Under the pieces are notes generated by a model that was not told the origin of the DNA, searched no databases, and worked only from the letters and a program-made list of their open reading frames with translations. This document shows positions 15,623 to 25,466 of a stretch of DNA of 64,000 nucleotides, piece after piece. The stretch is from Bacteroidales bacterium (GTDB lineage Bacteria; Bacteroidota; Bacteroidia; Bacteroidales; Muribaculaceae). How positions within the stretch are numbered: the first letter of the stretch is position 1; the number at the start of each line of letters is the position of its first letter. A program made the position numbers and the translations under genes. The stretch covers positions 19,761 through 83,760 of the forward strand of contig JAJBUG010000027.1 of NCBI GenBank assembly GCA_020860515.1. The letters run 5' to 3'.

Positions 15623-16180
15623 ATGGAATTTAAACGACCTCTTACATTGGCCCAGCGCCGCCAGACATCTCTGAGCGACGAGATTCGTGACCTATTCGTT
15701 CTGCAGCTCCAACATGAGCTCAAGAACTTCACTCTATATAACAGTTTCTCAGTGTACTATAGCGTGCACGGACTTGAGAAACTTGGTAAATATTACAAAG
15801 CACGTGCCGACGAAGAACTCAAGCACCAGCAGTGGATTATGGCCTATCTGAGCGATTGCGATGCATACTTTGAGTATCCAAGCATCCCAATCAACGATAA
15901 CGAGAAGGTAAACGACAATGTGACACCTTTCCGCCTCACTGTTGATCGTGAGATTGAGACCACTGAGATGATCAATCACATTGCTGACACTGCCTTCAAT
16001 CAGGGCGACTGGGCTACGCTCAGTTTCTTGATGGGCAACTACAACGCTGCCAAACTGATTCCTGAGCAGATCGAGGAAGAATCTCTGTCACGCACGGCTC
16101 TCGACATCATGGAAACAGATGACCACATCCTCAAGAAAGAGGACCAAATATATGATCTGTATTTCAACAAGAAGGACTAA
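15623..16180 (+). CDS. ferritin-like iron-storage protein
   Basis: The 185-residue protein from the ATG at 15623 is a four-helix-bundle ferritin. Helix A carries LQLQHELKNFTLY, helix B has KYYKARADEELKHQQW (Glu and His ligands), helix C has DREIETTEMINHIADTAF, and helix D has LIPEQIEEESLSR. This set matches the ferroxidase centre of bacterial non-haem ferritins, which oxidise Fe(II) and store it as ferric mineral. An upstream in-frame ATG (15566) would add 19 residues unlike any ferritin start, so I chose 15623. Single gene with its own terminator at 16204. Confidence 0.85.
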   Translation: MEFKRPLTLAQRRQTSLSDEIRDLFVLQLQHELKNFTLYNSFSVYYSVHGLEKLGKYYKARADEELKHQQWIMAYLSDCDAYFEYPSIPINDNEKVNDNVTPFRLTVDREIETTEMINHIADTAFNQGDWATLSFLMGNYNAAKLIPEQIEEESLSRTALDIMETDDHILKKEDQIYDLYFNKKD

Positions 16181-16203
16181 CCCCATAGTTCTCCCTCTCC
16201 TCA

Positions 16204-16236
16204 GAAAGCGCCGATCCACATTCGGCGCTTTCTTTT
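16204..16236 (+). terminator. terminator after the ferritin gene
   Basis: GAAAGCGCCGA and TCGGCGCTTTC form a perfect 11-bp stem with a 6-base loop followed by TTTT. Confidence 0.9.
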
Positions 16237-16323
16237 GAACAAGAGATATATGGCAATCAATACATTTTTTTCCAAATTTTAAAAATTTTCTGTAAAATAT
16301 TTGGTGGAATCAAAAAAATGGTA

Positions 16324-16331
16324 TAAATTTG
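16324..16331 (+). promoter_or_regulatory. -7 box of the trp operon
   Basis: TAAATTTG matches TAnnTTTG, 18 bases before the leader-peptide ATG. Confidence 0.65.
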
Positions 16332-16349
16332 CAACATAAAACAAAGAAT

Positions 16350-16412
16350 ATGCGACAATTTAACACAAATAACTATTGGTGGTGGCGCTTGCAATATCGG
16401 CATTGCGAGTGA
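16350..16412 (+). CDS. trpL: tryptophan leader peptide
   Basis: A 20-codon frame with three consecutive Trp codons (NNYWWWRLQYR) and a TGA stop, 31 bases before a strong terminator stem and 100 bases before trpB. This is the classic layout for attenuation: when charged tRNA-Trp is scarce the ribosome stalls at WWW and the terminator does not form. The Rfam motif Bacteroid-trp describes such leaders; I have not run the model. Confidence 0.9.
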   Translation: MRQFNTNNYWWWRLQYRHCE

Positions 16413-16443
16413 CTAAGCCATTGTGTGAATGTTAATGATATAT

Positions 16444-16483
16444 TCGAGGCCTGTAGCACTTGCGCGACAGGCCTCGATTTTTT
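16444..16483 (+). terminator. trp attenuator terminator
   Basis: TCGAGGCCTGT (16444-16454) and ACAGGCCTCGA (16467-16477) form a perfect 11-bp stem followed by T6, inside the leader between trpL and trpB. Confidence 0.9.
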
Positions 16484-16512
16484 AATGACAAATTACAAAC
16501 AGCAAATAAGAT

Positions 16513-17691
16513 ATGACTTACAACGTTGATCAACTTGGATTTTATGGGACCTACGGAGGGGCCTACATTCCAGAGATTCTCCACCAATGCGTGCAAGATC
16601 TGCAGGAAGCCTATCTCCCCATCATCGAGGATCCTGAATTTCAGAAAGACTTTCGCACCCTGCTGCGCGACTATGCCGGGCGCCCATCGCCTCTCTACTA
16701 CGCCCATCGCCTCAGCGACCGATATGGCTGTAAAATCTATCTGAAGCGCGAAGACCTCAACCATACTGGAGCCCACAAAATCAACAATGCTTTGGGGCAG
16801 GCCTTGATTGCTCGGCGCTTAGGCAAAAAGCGCATTATAGCTGAGACCGGAGCTGGACAGCATGGAGTGGCCACCGCCACGGTCTGCGCTCTGCTGGGCA
16901 TGGAGTGTGTGGTGTACATGGGCAAGACCGATGTGGAGCGCCAGCATCTGAATGTGGAGCGCATGAAGATGCTTGGCGCAAAGGTGGTGCCTGTGACAAG
17001 CGGCAATATGACTCTGAAAGATGGCACCAATGAGGCAATCCGTGATTGGTGTTGCCATCCAGCTGATTCCTACTATATCATTGGCAGCACTGTGGGGCCA
17101 CACCCATATCCCGACATGGTGGCACGCCTCCAATCTGTAATAAGTGAAGAAATTAAGTGGCAGCTCCAGGAGCATGAGGGCCGTGACTATCCAGATGTGC
17201 TGATGGCTTGCGTGGGTGGTGGCAGCAATGCGGCAGGCACTATCTACCACTATCTTAACGATCCGCGAGTGCGCATTATCTTGGCTGAGGCCGGGGGCAA
17301 GGGCATTGACACCTGCATGACTGCAGCCACAATCCAGCGTGGCAAGCCTGGCATAATCCATGGTTCCAAGACCCTGGTAATGCAGGATGAGGATGGCCAG
17401 ATACAAGAGCCCTATTCAATTTCTGCAGGCCTTGACTATCCTGGTATCGGACCTATGCATGCCAACTTGGCCAAAACTGGCCGCGCTACAATCCTTGCTG
17501 TCAACGACGACGAAGCCATCCGTGCCGCCTACGAGCTAACCCTACTTGAGGGAATCATTCCCGCTCTTGAAAGTGCCCATGCGCTCGGAGCCTTGGAGAA
17601 GATGCAGTTCAAACCCGATGATGTGGTGGTGCTCACCGTAAGCGGCCGCGGCGACAAGGATATTGAGACCTATCTTAGATTTAAGGATTAA
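16513..17691 (+). CDS. trpB: tryptophan synthase beta chain
   Basis: The 392-residue enzyme joins indole and L-serine to tryptophan with PLP. Key motifs are [13 protein letters not shown] at the start, the PLP-lysine segment [17 protein letters not shown] (about residues 85-100), [12 protein letters not shown], the phosphate-binding GGGSNAAG and [11 protein letters not shown]. It is of normal length and starts at the first ATG after the attenuator. It is the first structural gene, in the order trpB-E-G-D-C-F-A usual for Bacteroidetes. Its partner TrpA is the last gene of the run. Confidence 0.98.
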   Translation: MTYNVDQLGFYGTYGGAYIPEILHQCVQDLQEAYLPIIEDPEFQKDFRTLLRDYAGRPSPLYYAHRLSDRYGCKIYLKREDLNHTGAHKINNALGQALIARRLGKKRIIAETGAGQHGVATATVCALLGMECVVYMGKTDVERQHLNVERMKMLGAKVVPVTSGNMTLKDGTNEAIRDWCCHPADSYYIIGSTVGPHPYPDMVARLQSVISEEIKWQLQEHEGRDYPDVLMACVGGGSNAAGTIYHYLNDPRVRIILAEAGGKGIDTCMTAATIQRGKPGIIHGSKTLVMQDEDGQIQEPYSISAGLDYPGIGPMHANLAKTGRATILAVNDDEAIRAAYELTLLEGIIPALESAHALGALEKMQFKPDDVVVLTVSGRGDKDIETYLRFKD

Positions 17692-17709
17692 GGCTTAAGG
17701 TTTAAAATC

Positions 17710-19106
17710 ATGAAAAAGTATAATTACCAGATACACCACAAGAAGATGCTGGGCGATCTCCACACGCCCGTAAGCGCCTATCTGAAGCTACGTGATATCT
17801 TCCCGCAAAGCGCCCTTATGGAGAGCAGTGACTATCATGGCGGCGAAAATGGCCGATCGTTCATCGGATTGGATCCCATTGGCTCGATTGGGATTTGCCA
17901 TGGCAAGGCCACTTTGCAATATCCCGACGGCAGCATTATTGTAAAGCCTATCGATGAAGATTATAAAGTGGAGGATGCTTTCGATGAATTTATGGCTCAT
18001 TTCCATGTAGAGGGAGAGTTCAGCGACTATTGCGGCCTTTATGGTTACACCACCTTCAATGCAGTACACTATTTCGAAGGCATTCCCATCAAGGATAGCA
18101 TCGACCCCACTAACGATGCCCCCGACATCCTGTATATTCTTTATAAATACATCATAGTATTCAACGACTTCCGCAATGAATTGACGGTGGTGGAGATGCT
18201 GGGCTATGACGAGCCATCGCAATTGCAGCGTGTGATCAATGCTATCAATAGCCATCACTGTGCCACTTACGACTTTAGAGCTGTAGGCCCTGTGACAAGC
18301 ACACTGACCGATGATGAGCATCGTGCCAACATACGCCGAGGCATTGCCCATTGCAAGCGTGGCGATGTATTCCAGATTGTGCTGTCGCGCCGATTCGTGC
18401 AGCATTACGAGGGCGACGACTTCAAGCTTTATCGAGCCCTGCGCAGCATCAATCCTTCGCCTTATCTGTTCTATTTCGATTTTGGCGGATTCCGCATCTT
18501 CGGCAGCAGCCCCGAGACACACTGTAAGATTACTCGCGGCCACGCCTCAATAGATCCTATTGCCGGCACCACGCGCCGAAGCGGCGACCCCAAGAAAGAC
18601 CGCGAACTCACCGAGGCCCTCTTGGCTGACCCCAAAGAAAATGCCGAGCATGTGATGCTGGTTGACTTGGCTCGCAATGACCTTAGCCGAAATTGCCATG
18701 ATGTGAAGGTGGATTTCTACAAGGAGCCCCAGCAATACAGCCATGTGATACATCTGGTGAGCCGCGTCAGCGGAGAGCTATATCCCACGGCCAATCCAAT
18801 CAAAGCCTTTATCGACACCTTCCCGGCTGGTACCCTTAGCGGAGCCCCCAAGGTGCGCGCAATGCAGCTCATTAGCGAGTATGAGCCCCATGCTCGCGGG
18901 GCCTACGGCGGATGCGTAGGGTTCATTGGTCTGAATGGCGACCTCAACCAAGCAATCACCATCCGCACATTCGTCAGCCGCAACAATGAGCTGTGGTTCC
19001 AGGCTGGCGGCGGAATAGTAGCAAAGAGCAATGTAGAAAATGAACTTCAGGAAGTCAACAACAAACTTGGCGCTCTCAACAAAGCCATAGTCATGGCCGA
19101 GCAAAT

Positions 19107-19110
<4 letters not shown>
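17710..19110 (+). CDS. trpE: anthranilate synthase component I
   Basis: The 466-residue protein converts chorismate to anthranilate with ammonia from TrpG. Near the N-terminus, ALMESSDYHG fits the LLES-type tryptophan feedback site, so end-product inhibition is likely. The chorismate-binding half (about residues 200-465) has VFQIVLSRRF, SPSPYLFYF-like NPSPYLFYFDF, DPIAGTTRR, EHVMLVDLARNDLSR and GTLSGAPKVRAM. It overlaps trpG by 4 bases. Confidence 0.97.
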
Positions 19111-19688
<578 letters not shown>

Positions 19689-19744
19689 TCACCGATAAGC
19701 CACTGTGGTGTCGGTGTCAGCGACACCCATAAAAACCTCTACAA

Positions 19745-20740
19745 ATGAAAGAAATTCTAAGCAAATTATTCAATAACGAAGAATTCAGCCGCCATGATGC
19801 CTTCAGCGTGATGCTTAATATGACGGGTGGAAAATACAATGATGCACAATTGGCTGCCTTTTTAGCAGTGTACCGTATGCGCAGCGTAAGCGTGGAGGAA
19901 CTGATTGGTTTCCGCGAAGCGCTCCTTGCCACTCGCATTCCAGTTGACCTGAGCGAGTTTAATCCCATCGACATCGTGGGCACAGGCGGCGATGGAAAAA
20001 ATACATTCAATATCAGCACATGCGCCTGCTTCGTAGTGGCAGGTGCTGGTTACAAAGTGGCCAAGCATGGTAATTATGGCGCCTCATCGGTCAGCGGAGC
20101 CAGCAATGTGATTGAGAATATGGGCGTAAAATTCAGTGCTGATCCTGACCAGCTGCGCCGCAGTCTCGAAGAGTGCAATATGGCTTATCTTCACGCTCAG
20201 CTTTTCAATCCTGCCATGAAGCAGGTTGGCCCAGTGCGCAAAGCCTTGGGCACCCGCACCGTGTTCAACCTCTTAGGTCCGCTTGTAAATCCCATTCTGC
20301 CCAAGCGTCAGCTGCTCGGAGTAGCCGACCTCACCCAAATGCGTCTTTATGTGAATGTGTTTGAGCGCTTAGGCATGGACTTCGCCGTGGTTACCAGCCT
20401 TGACGGATACGATGAGATATCCCTTACCGACAAATTCAAGGTAGATACCAAGCATTACCAAATGGTGCGTACCCCTGAGGAGATTGGCTTCCCGCGTGCA
20501 CAGCAGAGCGATCTCTATGGCGGCGACACTCAGCAGGCTGCTGCCAAGATATTTGTGGATGTTCTCAGCAATCAAGGCACAGCCTCTCAGACCAATTGTG
20601 TGCTGGCTAACGCTGCATTTGCTATTCAGGTACTTGAACCCACATTCAGCATTCAGGATTGCATTGCCGTAGCTAAAGAATCGCTCGAAAGCGGCAAAGC
20701 TAAGAAGACCCTCGACAAATTCATTGAAATAAACCGATGA
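19745..20740 (+). CDS. trpD: anthranilate phosphoribosyltransferase
   Basis: The 331-residue enzyme transfers the phosphoribosyl group of PRPP to anthranilate. The PRPP site is DIVGTGGDGKNTFNIST (about residues 78-94), followed by KHGNYGASSVSGASNVIE and the core RKALGTRTVFNLLGPLVNP. Length and motifs are normal. It overlaps trpC by 4 bases, so the two are translationally coupled. Confidence 0.97.
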   Translation: MKEILSKLFNNEEFSRHDAFSVMLNMTGGKYNDAQLAAFLAVYRMRSVSVEELIGFREALLATRIPVDLSEFNPIDIVGTGGDGKNTFNISTCACFVVAGAGYKVAKHGNYGASSVSGASNVIENMGVKFSADPDQLRRSLEECNMAYLHAQLFNPAMKQVGPVRKALGTRTVFNLLGPLVNPILPKRQLLGVADLTQMRLYVNVFERLGMDFAVVTSLDGYDEISLTDKFKVDTKHYQMVRTPEEIGFPRAQQSDLYGGDTQQAAAKIFVDVLSNQGTASQTNCVLANAAFAIQVLEPTFSIQDCIAVAKESLESGKAKKTLDKFIEINR

Positions 20741-21513
20741 CCGATATCCTCACCGAAATAATTGCCAATAAGCGCATAGAGGTGGCCGAGGCTAAAAAGC
20801 GACTGCCACAGGCAGAACTGGAGGCACAGCTTCAGCCACGCCAGTATTTAAGTATGCGTCAGTCAATTGAGGCGAAGCCTTATGGGATTATTGCCGAGTT
20901 CAAGCGCCGAAGTCCCAGCAAGGGATGGATTCATCCTGACGCCCAAGTAGAAGATATCGCGCCTCTCTACGAAACAGGAGGCGCCGCAGCTATGTCAGTG
21001 CTTACTGACTCTAAATTCTTTGGCGGAAGTCTTGATGATTTGCAGCAAGCGCGCAGCCTTATCAATATTCCCATACTTCGCAAGGATTTTATCATAGATG
21101 AATATCAGCTGGTCGAGGCCGCAGTGGCCGGGGCCGATGCAGTGCTATTGATTGCTTCGGCGCTGACCCAGGAGGAATGTGCCGATTTGGCTAAGAAGGC
21201 CAAAGAATTGGGGCTTGAGGTGCTGCTTGAAATCCATAAGCCATCAGAATTGCCGTATATAACACCAGATATAAAGATGGTAGGTGTCAATAATCGCAAT
21301 CTTGGCACATTCCATACCGATGTGGAAAACTCCTTGAAGATAGCTGAGCAGTTGCCACAAGGCATAACCTTGATTACTGAAAGCGGCATCCGTAGCGTTG
21401 AGGATGTGCGCCGCCTTGGCAAAGCGGGTTTTCGAGGCTTCCTGATTGGAGAAATGCTAATGAAGACAGCTGATCCTGGTGATACCTTAAGTAAATTAGT
21501 AAATAGCCTATGA
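20737..21513 (+). CDS. trpC: indole-3-glycerol phosphate synthase
   Basis: The 258-residue TIM-barrel enzyme closes the indole ring of CdRP. It shows IIAEFKRRSPSKGWI (catalytic Glu and Lys), PILRKDFIIDEYQLVEA, GADAVLLIASAL, GVNNRNLGTFHTD and ESGIRSVEDV. It is separate from TrpF, unlike the enterobacterial fusion, and overlaps its neighbours by 4 bases on both sides. Confidence 0.97.
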   Translation: MTDILTEIIANKRIEVAEAKKRLPQAELEAQLQPRQYLSMRQSIEAKPYGIIAEFKRRSPSKGWIHPDAQVEDIAPLYETGGAAAMSVLTDSKFFGGSLDDLQQARSLINIPILRKDFIIDEYQLVEAAVAGADAVLLIASALTQEECADLAKKAKELGLEVLLEIHKPSELPYITPDIKMVGVNNRNLGTFHTDVENSLKIAEQLPQGITLITESGIRSVEDVRRLGKAGFRGFLIGEMLMKTADPGDTLSKLVNSL

Positions 21514-22118
21514 TAGTCAAAGTGTGTGGCTTGCGCGATGCCGAAAACATACGCGCAGTAGAGGCTACGGGCCCTGACTGGATGGGATTTATTTTCCATC
21601 CTACTTCCAAGCGCTTTGCTGGCTGGGAACCGCCGGAGTATATGCCTCAATGCAAGCGAATAGGTGTGTTTGTAGATGCTACGGCCGAAACTATTTGCAC
21701 CCTATATAAGAAATGGAATCTTGACATGGTGCAACTCCATGGTGCTGAACCTCTACCCCTCTGTCAAGAACTTCATGAAAAGGGCATACCAGTGATCAAG
21801 GCCCTTTCGATAGGTATCCAAGGGCTCCCTCGTCTTACAGGCGCCTACGCAGGAGTGTGTGATTATCTGCTCTTCGACACCGTGTGCGCCACATTTGGAG
21901 GCTCAGGAAAAAAATTCGACTGGACGTGCCTGCAGGATTATGCCTTTGATACCCCTTTCTTGCTCAGCGGAGGCATCTCCCCGGAGGATATCGAAGAGGT
22001 GCTGGCCATATCCCATCCAAAATTGGCAGGTATTGACCTTAACAGCCGATTTGAGACCGAGCCTGGCTTAAAAGATGTGGAAAAATTAGATAAATTCATA
22101 AAAGCGATAAGAAGATGA
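21510..22118 (+). CDS. trpF: phosphoribosylanthranilate isomerase
   Basis: The 202-residue TIM-barrel enzyme performs the Amadori rearrangement of PRA to CdRP. The catalytic Cys is in KVCGLRDAENI and the catalytic Asp in LLFDTVCATFGGSGKKFDW; the phosphate site is LLSGGISPEDI. It is a little shorter than the usual 205-215 residues but complete. It overlaps trpC and trpA by 4 bases. Confidence 0.96.
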   Translation: MIVKVCGLRDAENIRAVEATGPDWMGFIFHPTSKRFAGWEPPEYMPQCKRIGVFVDATAETICTLYKKWNLDMVQLHGAEPLPLCQELHEKGIPVIKALSIGIQGLPRLTGAYAGVCDYLLFDTVCATFGGSGKKFDWTCLQDYAFDTPFLLSGGISPEDIEEVLAISHPKLAGIDLNSRFETEPGLKDVEKLDKFIKAIRR

Positions 22119-22888
22119 ACCGTATAAATCAACTATTCAAAGATAAAGAAAAAGATATACTTTCAATCTATTTCTGTGCTGGCCATCCTACTCTCGAAGG
22201 CACCTGCTCCACAATCCGAGCCTTAGAGAAAGGGGGTATCAACATGGTGGAGATTGGCATTCCATTCAGCGACCCTATGGCGGATGGCCCGGTAATCCAA
22301 GATGCTGCCACCAAGGCTCTGCGCAATGGCATGTCGCTAAAGAAACTTTTCGGTCAGCTGCGCGACATTCGCACAGATGTCAAAATCCCGCTAATTCTGA
22401 TGGGATATCTCAATCCAATTATGCAATATGGATTTGAACGCTTCTGCCAGTCATGTCAAGAAGTGGGCATTGACGGAGTGATTATTCCTGATCTACCATT
22501 CAAGGATTATATGGAGGAATACAAGGAGGTGGCTGACCGCTACGATATCAAGGTAATAATGCTCATTACCCCCGAAACCAGCGAAGAGCGCATCCGTTTG
22601 ATCGACGAGCATACCGATGGATTTATCTACATGGTATCATCAGCTGCCATCACCGGCGCACAGAAAGAATTTGACCAGCGCAAGCAGGAATATTTCCGCC
22701 GAATCAATGCAATGAATCTGAGCCATCCCCGCATGATTGGCTTTGGCATCAGTAATCGCCAGACCTTGGAGGCTGCCAGCTCCAATGCTGCTGGAGCCAT
22801 CATAGGCTCAAAGTTTGTGACTTTGCTTGGCTCAGAGCCTACGCCCGAGGCGGCAATATCAGCCCTCCTGGAAGCGTTAAAGCAATAA
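22115..22888 (+). CDS. trpA: tryptophan synthase alpha chain
   Basis: The 257-residue TIM-barrel subunit cleaves indole-3-glycerol phosphate to indole, which passes to TrpB. The two catalytic acids are in MVEIGIPFSDPMADGPVIQ (Glu and Asp). Other family motifs are LILMGYLNPIMQYG, DGVIIPDLPF and GFGISNRQTLEAA. It is the last biosynthetic gene of the run. The stop is 16 bases before the helicase ATG and no terminator separates them. Confidence 0.97.
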   Translation: MNRINQLFKDKEKDILSIYFCAGHPTLEGTCSTIRALEKGGINMVEIGIPFSDPMADGPVIQDAATKALRNGMSLKKLFGQLRDIRTDVKIPLILMGYLNPIMQYGFERFCQSCQEVGIDGVIIPDLPFKDYMEEYKEVADRYDIKVIMLITPETSEERIRLIDEHTDGFIYMVSSAAITGAQKEFDQRKQEYFRRINAMNLSHPRMIGFGISNRQTLEAASSNAAGAIIGSKFVTLLGSEPTPEAAISALLEALKQ

Positions 22889-22904
22889 AAGATGATATGA
22901 GACC

Positions 22905-25466
22905 ATGGAAGCGGAAAAGAAGCAGGAATTTCGTCCAAGCCCGAGCCAACAGCTGGTGATTGATTTTGTCAATGGCGATGCTTTGGTGTTGGCTCCTCCG
23001 GGATGCGGCAAGACTGATGTGTTGGCTTACCGCATTATAAAGGCGCATCAGGACTATGGTGTACCCTATAGTCAGATGCTTTGCTTGACATTCACTAATC
23101 GTGCTTCGCGAGAGATGCAAGAGCGAGTGCGCGCGCGAATCCCTGAGCCTACCTATGGTCTTTTCATCGGCAATCTGCATCGGTTCTGTGTCCGCTTCCT
23201 CCATGAAAACAATCTGATCAAATTCGATGCCTCGATTATCGACGAAGATGACCAGGCTGAAATCTTGGCTGACTTGGGTCGGTATTCTTCGTCGTATGAA
23301 CTGTCAGCAAGTGAAGTAAGCTTAATCGTGGCTCATGCCAATATCCAGCGCAAAGCCGAACTGCATTTTCCACAGCAATTGGTGCAGTTCCCCAATCAAA
23401 AGCTGTCGAGGCTAAGAGAAGATCATGCGCCCTTGGTAAAAAAATACCTACAGTACAAGGCAGAGAATAATCTTATAGATTACGACGACATAATCAACCT
23501 GGCTTACAGCGCAATGATGAGTCCCGATTTCAAGAGGCTAAAGATGTCGAACTATCCATGGGTGCAGGTAGATGAGATTCAAGATCTCAACCCGCTGCAA
23601 TTTGCCATCATTGAGAAATTGATCAATCCAGTGGTCCATACAGCAGTATATCTTGGTGACGAACGTCAATCAATATTTTCTTTTATAGGAGCCTCGCTGG
23701 CGAGCTTGCAAAGACTGAAGCAGAGAATGAGGATTTTTAATTTCGACACCAATTACCGCTCGCCTCGATATCTGGTAGATTTCATCAATTTGTATGCTGT
23801 AAGCAATTTGGGGGTCAAACCCGATGAACTGCCATCCGCCAGCAACGACCAGCCCAACGATGGAGGACTGGTGATAATGGGAGCTGAAGACACTCGACAG
23901 CAAACCCAATTAGTGGCTGCTCAGGCTCGCCAGATTGCCCAGTTTGCTCCAAAGGAGTCGATAGGCATTCTTTCGCGCACCAACTATGCGATTGATAATA
24001 TATCTGAGCTGCTCGACAAGCATCATTTGCCTCACTTGAAGCTTAGCAAGAAGGATCGCTTCAAGATGGTTGATTACAAAACCATCTACAGCCACTTGGC
24101 TGTTGTGGCGAATGAGCATAGAGGCGCAGAGTGGTGCAGAATTCTGTATCAGACCAAGGTGGTGGAAAAAATGCAGAGTGCCCGTGAATTGGTGACTCGA
24201 TTCCGCAAACTTGGCATTTCTATGACCGATATGCTGCGTGATGACAAATCCACCTACCTGCAAGAATGGGCTCGGACACTCGATAGCCAAGAAGTGGTAG
24301 TGTTCGATACTGAGACAACTGGTCTCAATATTTTTGAAGATGATGTGATTCAGATCGCCGCAGTGAAAATTAATGCTGACGGAGTAATCCCTAATTCGGA
24401 ATTTGAGGTTACAATACTCACCGATCTGGAAATCCCTGAATTTATTGGTGATGGCCGGCCTAATCCAATGTTGGAGATATATAGCCGCGCTGATAAATTC
24501 GACTTTGAAAAAGCCATTTCTGCATTCTTAGAGTATGTGAGCCATCGTCCTATAATTGGTCATAATGTAGTGTTTGATTCCAACATATTGATAGCTAATA
24601 TTAGCAGACGTTCTTCTATGGATGTTGCCAAGGTCGGATGCTTCAATCGAAGTTGGGATTCTCTGAAGATTTCTCGTCTGATAAATCCGAATCTAAGATC
24701 GTACAGGCTTGACGCTCTTTTGAATTTCTATGGAGTAGAGGGTATAAACTCTCACATTGCTCTCGACGATGTGAAGGCTACAGCTAATCTTCTGCTCTGC
24801 TATCGTCAGCTATTGGCAGAAATACTGCCTCTTCAAACTGAGGCATTGGAGCGGACGAGTGTGAAAAGGCTGCGCAGCCGCCTGCGGGGTAGGTATGAAT
24901 CATACTATCGTCATACTGCTGACAAACTTTACTCGCCCATCATTAATTCTGAAAATAATCTAATCACAGAAATAGAATGGCTTTATGACAATTTTGTAGT
25001 GGACAAATATATAAAGCCAATACCGATGTTCGGTTACATCGTTGACCTGTTTCGCAAGGTACTAATTGACGAGGAAAATGAGCCCTACTTTTATCAGCAG
25101 CTCCTCAACCATGTTTATGAAATGCGTACGTTCAGTGAGAGCGACTTATTCCATAATGGAGTGGTAAGGGAGAATATACACTTGATGACAATCCACAAAG
25201 CCAAGGGATTACAGTTTGACAATGTGTTTGTGTTTGGCATCAATGAATTCCCATGTTGGATGGATGGGCGCAGCACTAAGGAGAACTCCGAAGCGCAGCG
25301 TGTGCTTTATGTGGCCATCTCAAGAGCCCGCAAACGCCTGTATCTCTGTCATACTAAGCACTGCTCGCAATTCATCACTCAAGAAATGCGAAAGCATTGC
25401 CTGCAATTGTCAAAAGAGCAAGTGGCTCGCATCATCCAGCTTGAAGATGTGTTTAAGTCACTGTAG
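22905..25466 (+). CDS. UvrD/Rep-type helicase with an inserted DEDDh exonuclease domain
   Basis: The 853-residue protein has superfamily 1A helicase motifs: LAPPGCGKTD (motif I, about residue 30), CLTFTNRASREM (Ia), VDEIQDLNPLQ (II), YLGDERQSIFSFIGAS (III), NYRSP (IV), then MTIHKAKGLQFDNVFVFG (V) and RVLYVAISRARKRLYL (VI) at the end. Between IV and V lies a complete DEDDh exonuclease of DnaQ type (about 463-635): VVFDTETTGL, IGHNVVFDSNI, and a final H.-ALDDVKAT with His and Asp. It likely unwinds DNA and trims 3' ends in repair or in handling of replication forks. It is 16 bases after trpA with no terminator, so it is probably read with the trp operon. Its 3' end overlaps the converging ATPase gene by 9 bases. 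Confidence 0.92.
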   Translation: MEAEKKQEFRPSPSQQLVIDFVNGDALVLAPPGCGKTDVLAYRIIKAHQDYGVPYSQMLCLTFTNRASREMQERVRARIPEPTYGLFIGNLHRFCVRFLHENNLIKFDASIIDEDDQAEILADLGRYSSSYELSASEVSLIVAHANIQRKAELHFPQQLVQFPNQKLSRLREDHAPLVKKYLQYKAENNLIDYDDIINLAYSAMMSPDFKRLKMSNYPWVQVDEIQDLNPLQFAIIEKLINPVVHTAVYLGDERQSIFSFIGASLASLQRLKQRMRIFNFDTNYRSPRYLVDFINLYAVSNLGVKPDELPSASNDQPNDGGLVIMGAEDTRQQTQLVAAQARQIAQFAPKESIGILSRTNYAIDNISELLDKHHLPHLKLSKKDRFKMVDYKTIYSHLAVVANEHRGAEWCRILYQTKVVEKMQSARELVTRFRKLGISMTDMLRDDKSTYLQEWARTLDSQEVVVFDTETTGLNIFEDDVIQIAAVKINADGVIPNSEFEVTILTDLEIPEFIGDGRPNPMLEIYSRADKFDFEKAISAFLEYVSHRPIIGHNVVFDSNILIANISRRSSMDVAKVGCFNRSWDSLKISRLINPNLRSYRLDALLNFYGVEGINSHIALDDVKATANLLLCYRQLLAEILPLQTEALERTSVKRLRSRLRGRYESYYRHTADKLYSPIINSENNLITEIEWLYDNFVVDKYIKPIPMFGYIVDLFRKVLIDEENEPYFYQQLLNHVYEMRTFSESDLFHNGVVRENIHLMTIHKAKGLQFDNVFVFGINEFPCWMDGRSTKENSEAQRVLYVAISRARKRLYLCHTKHCSQFITQEMRKHCLQLSKEQVARIIQLEDVFKSL

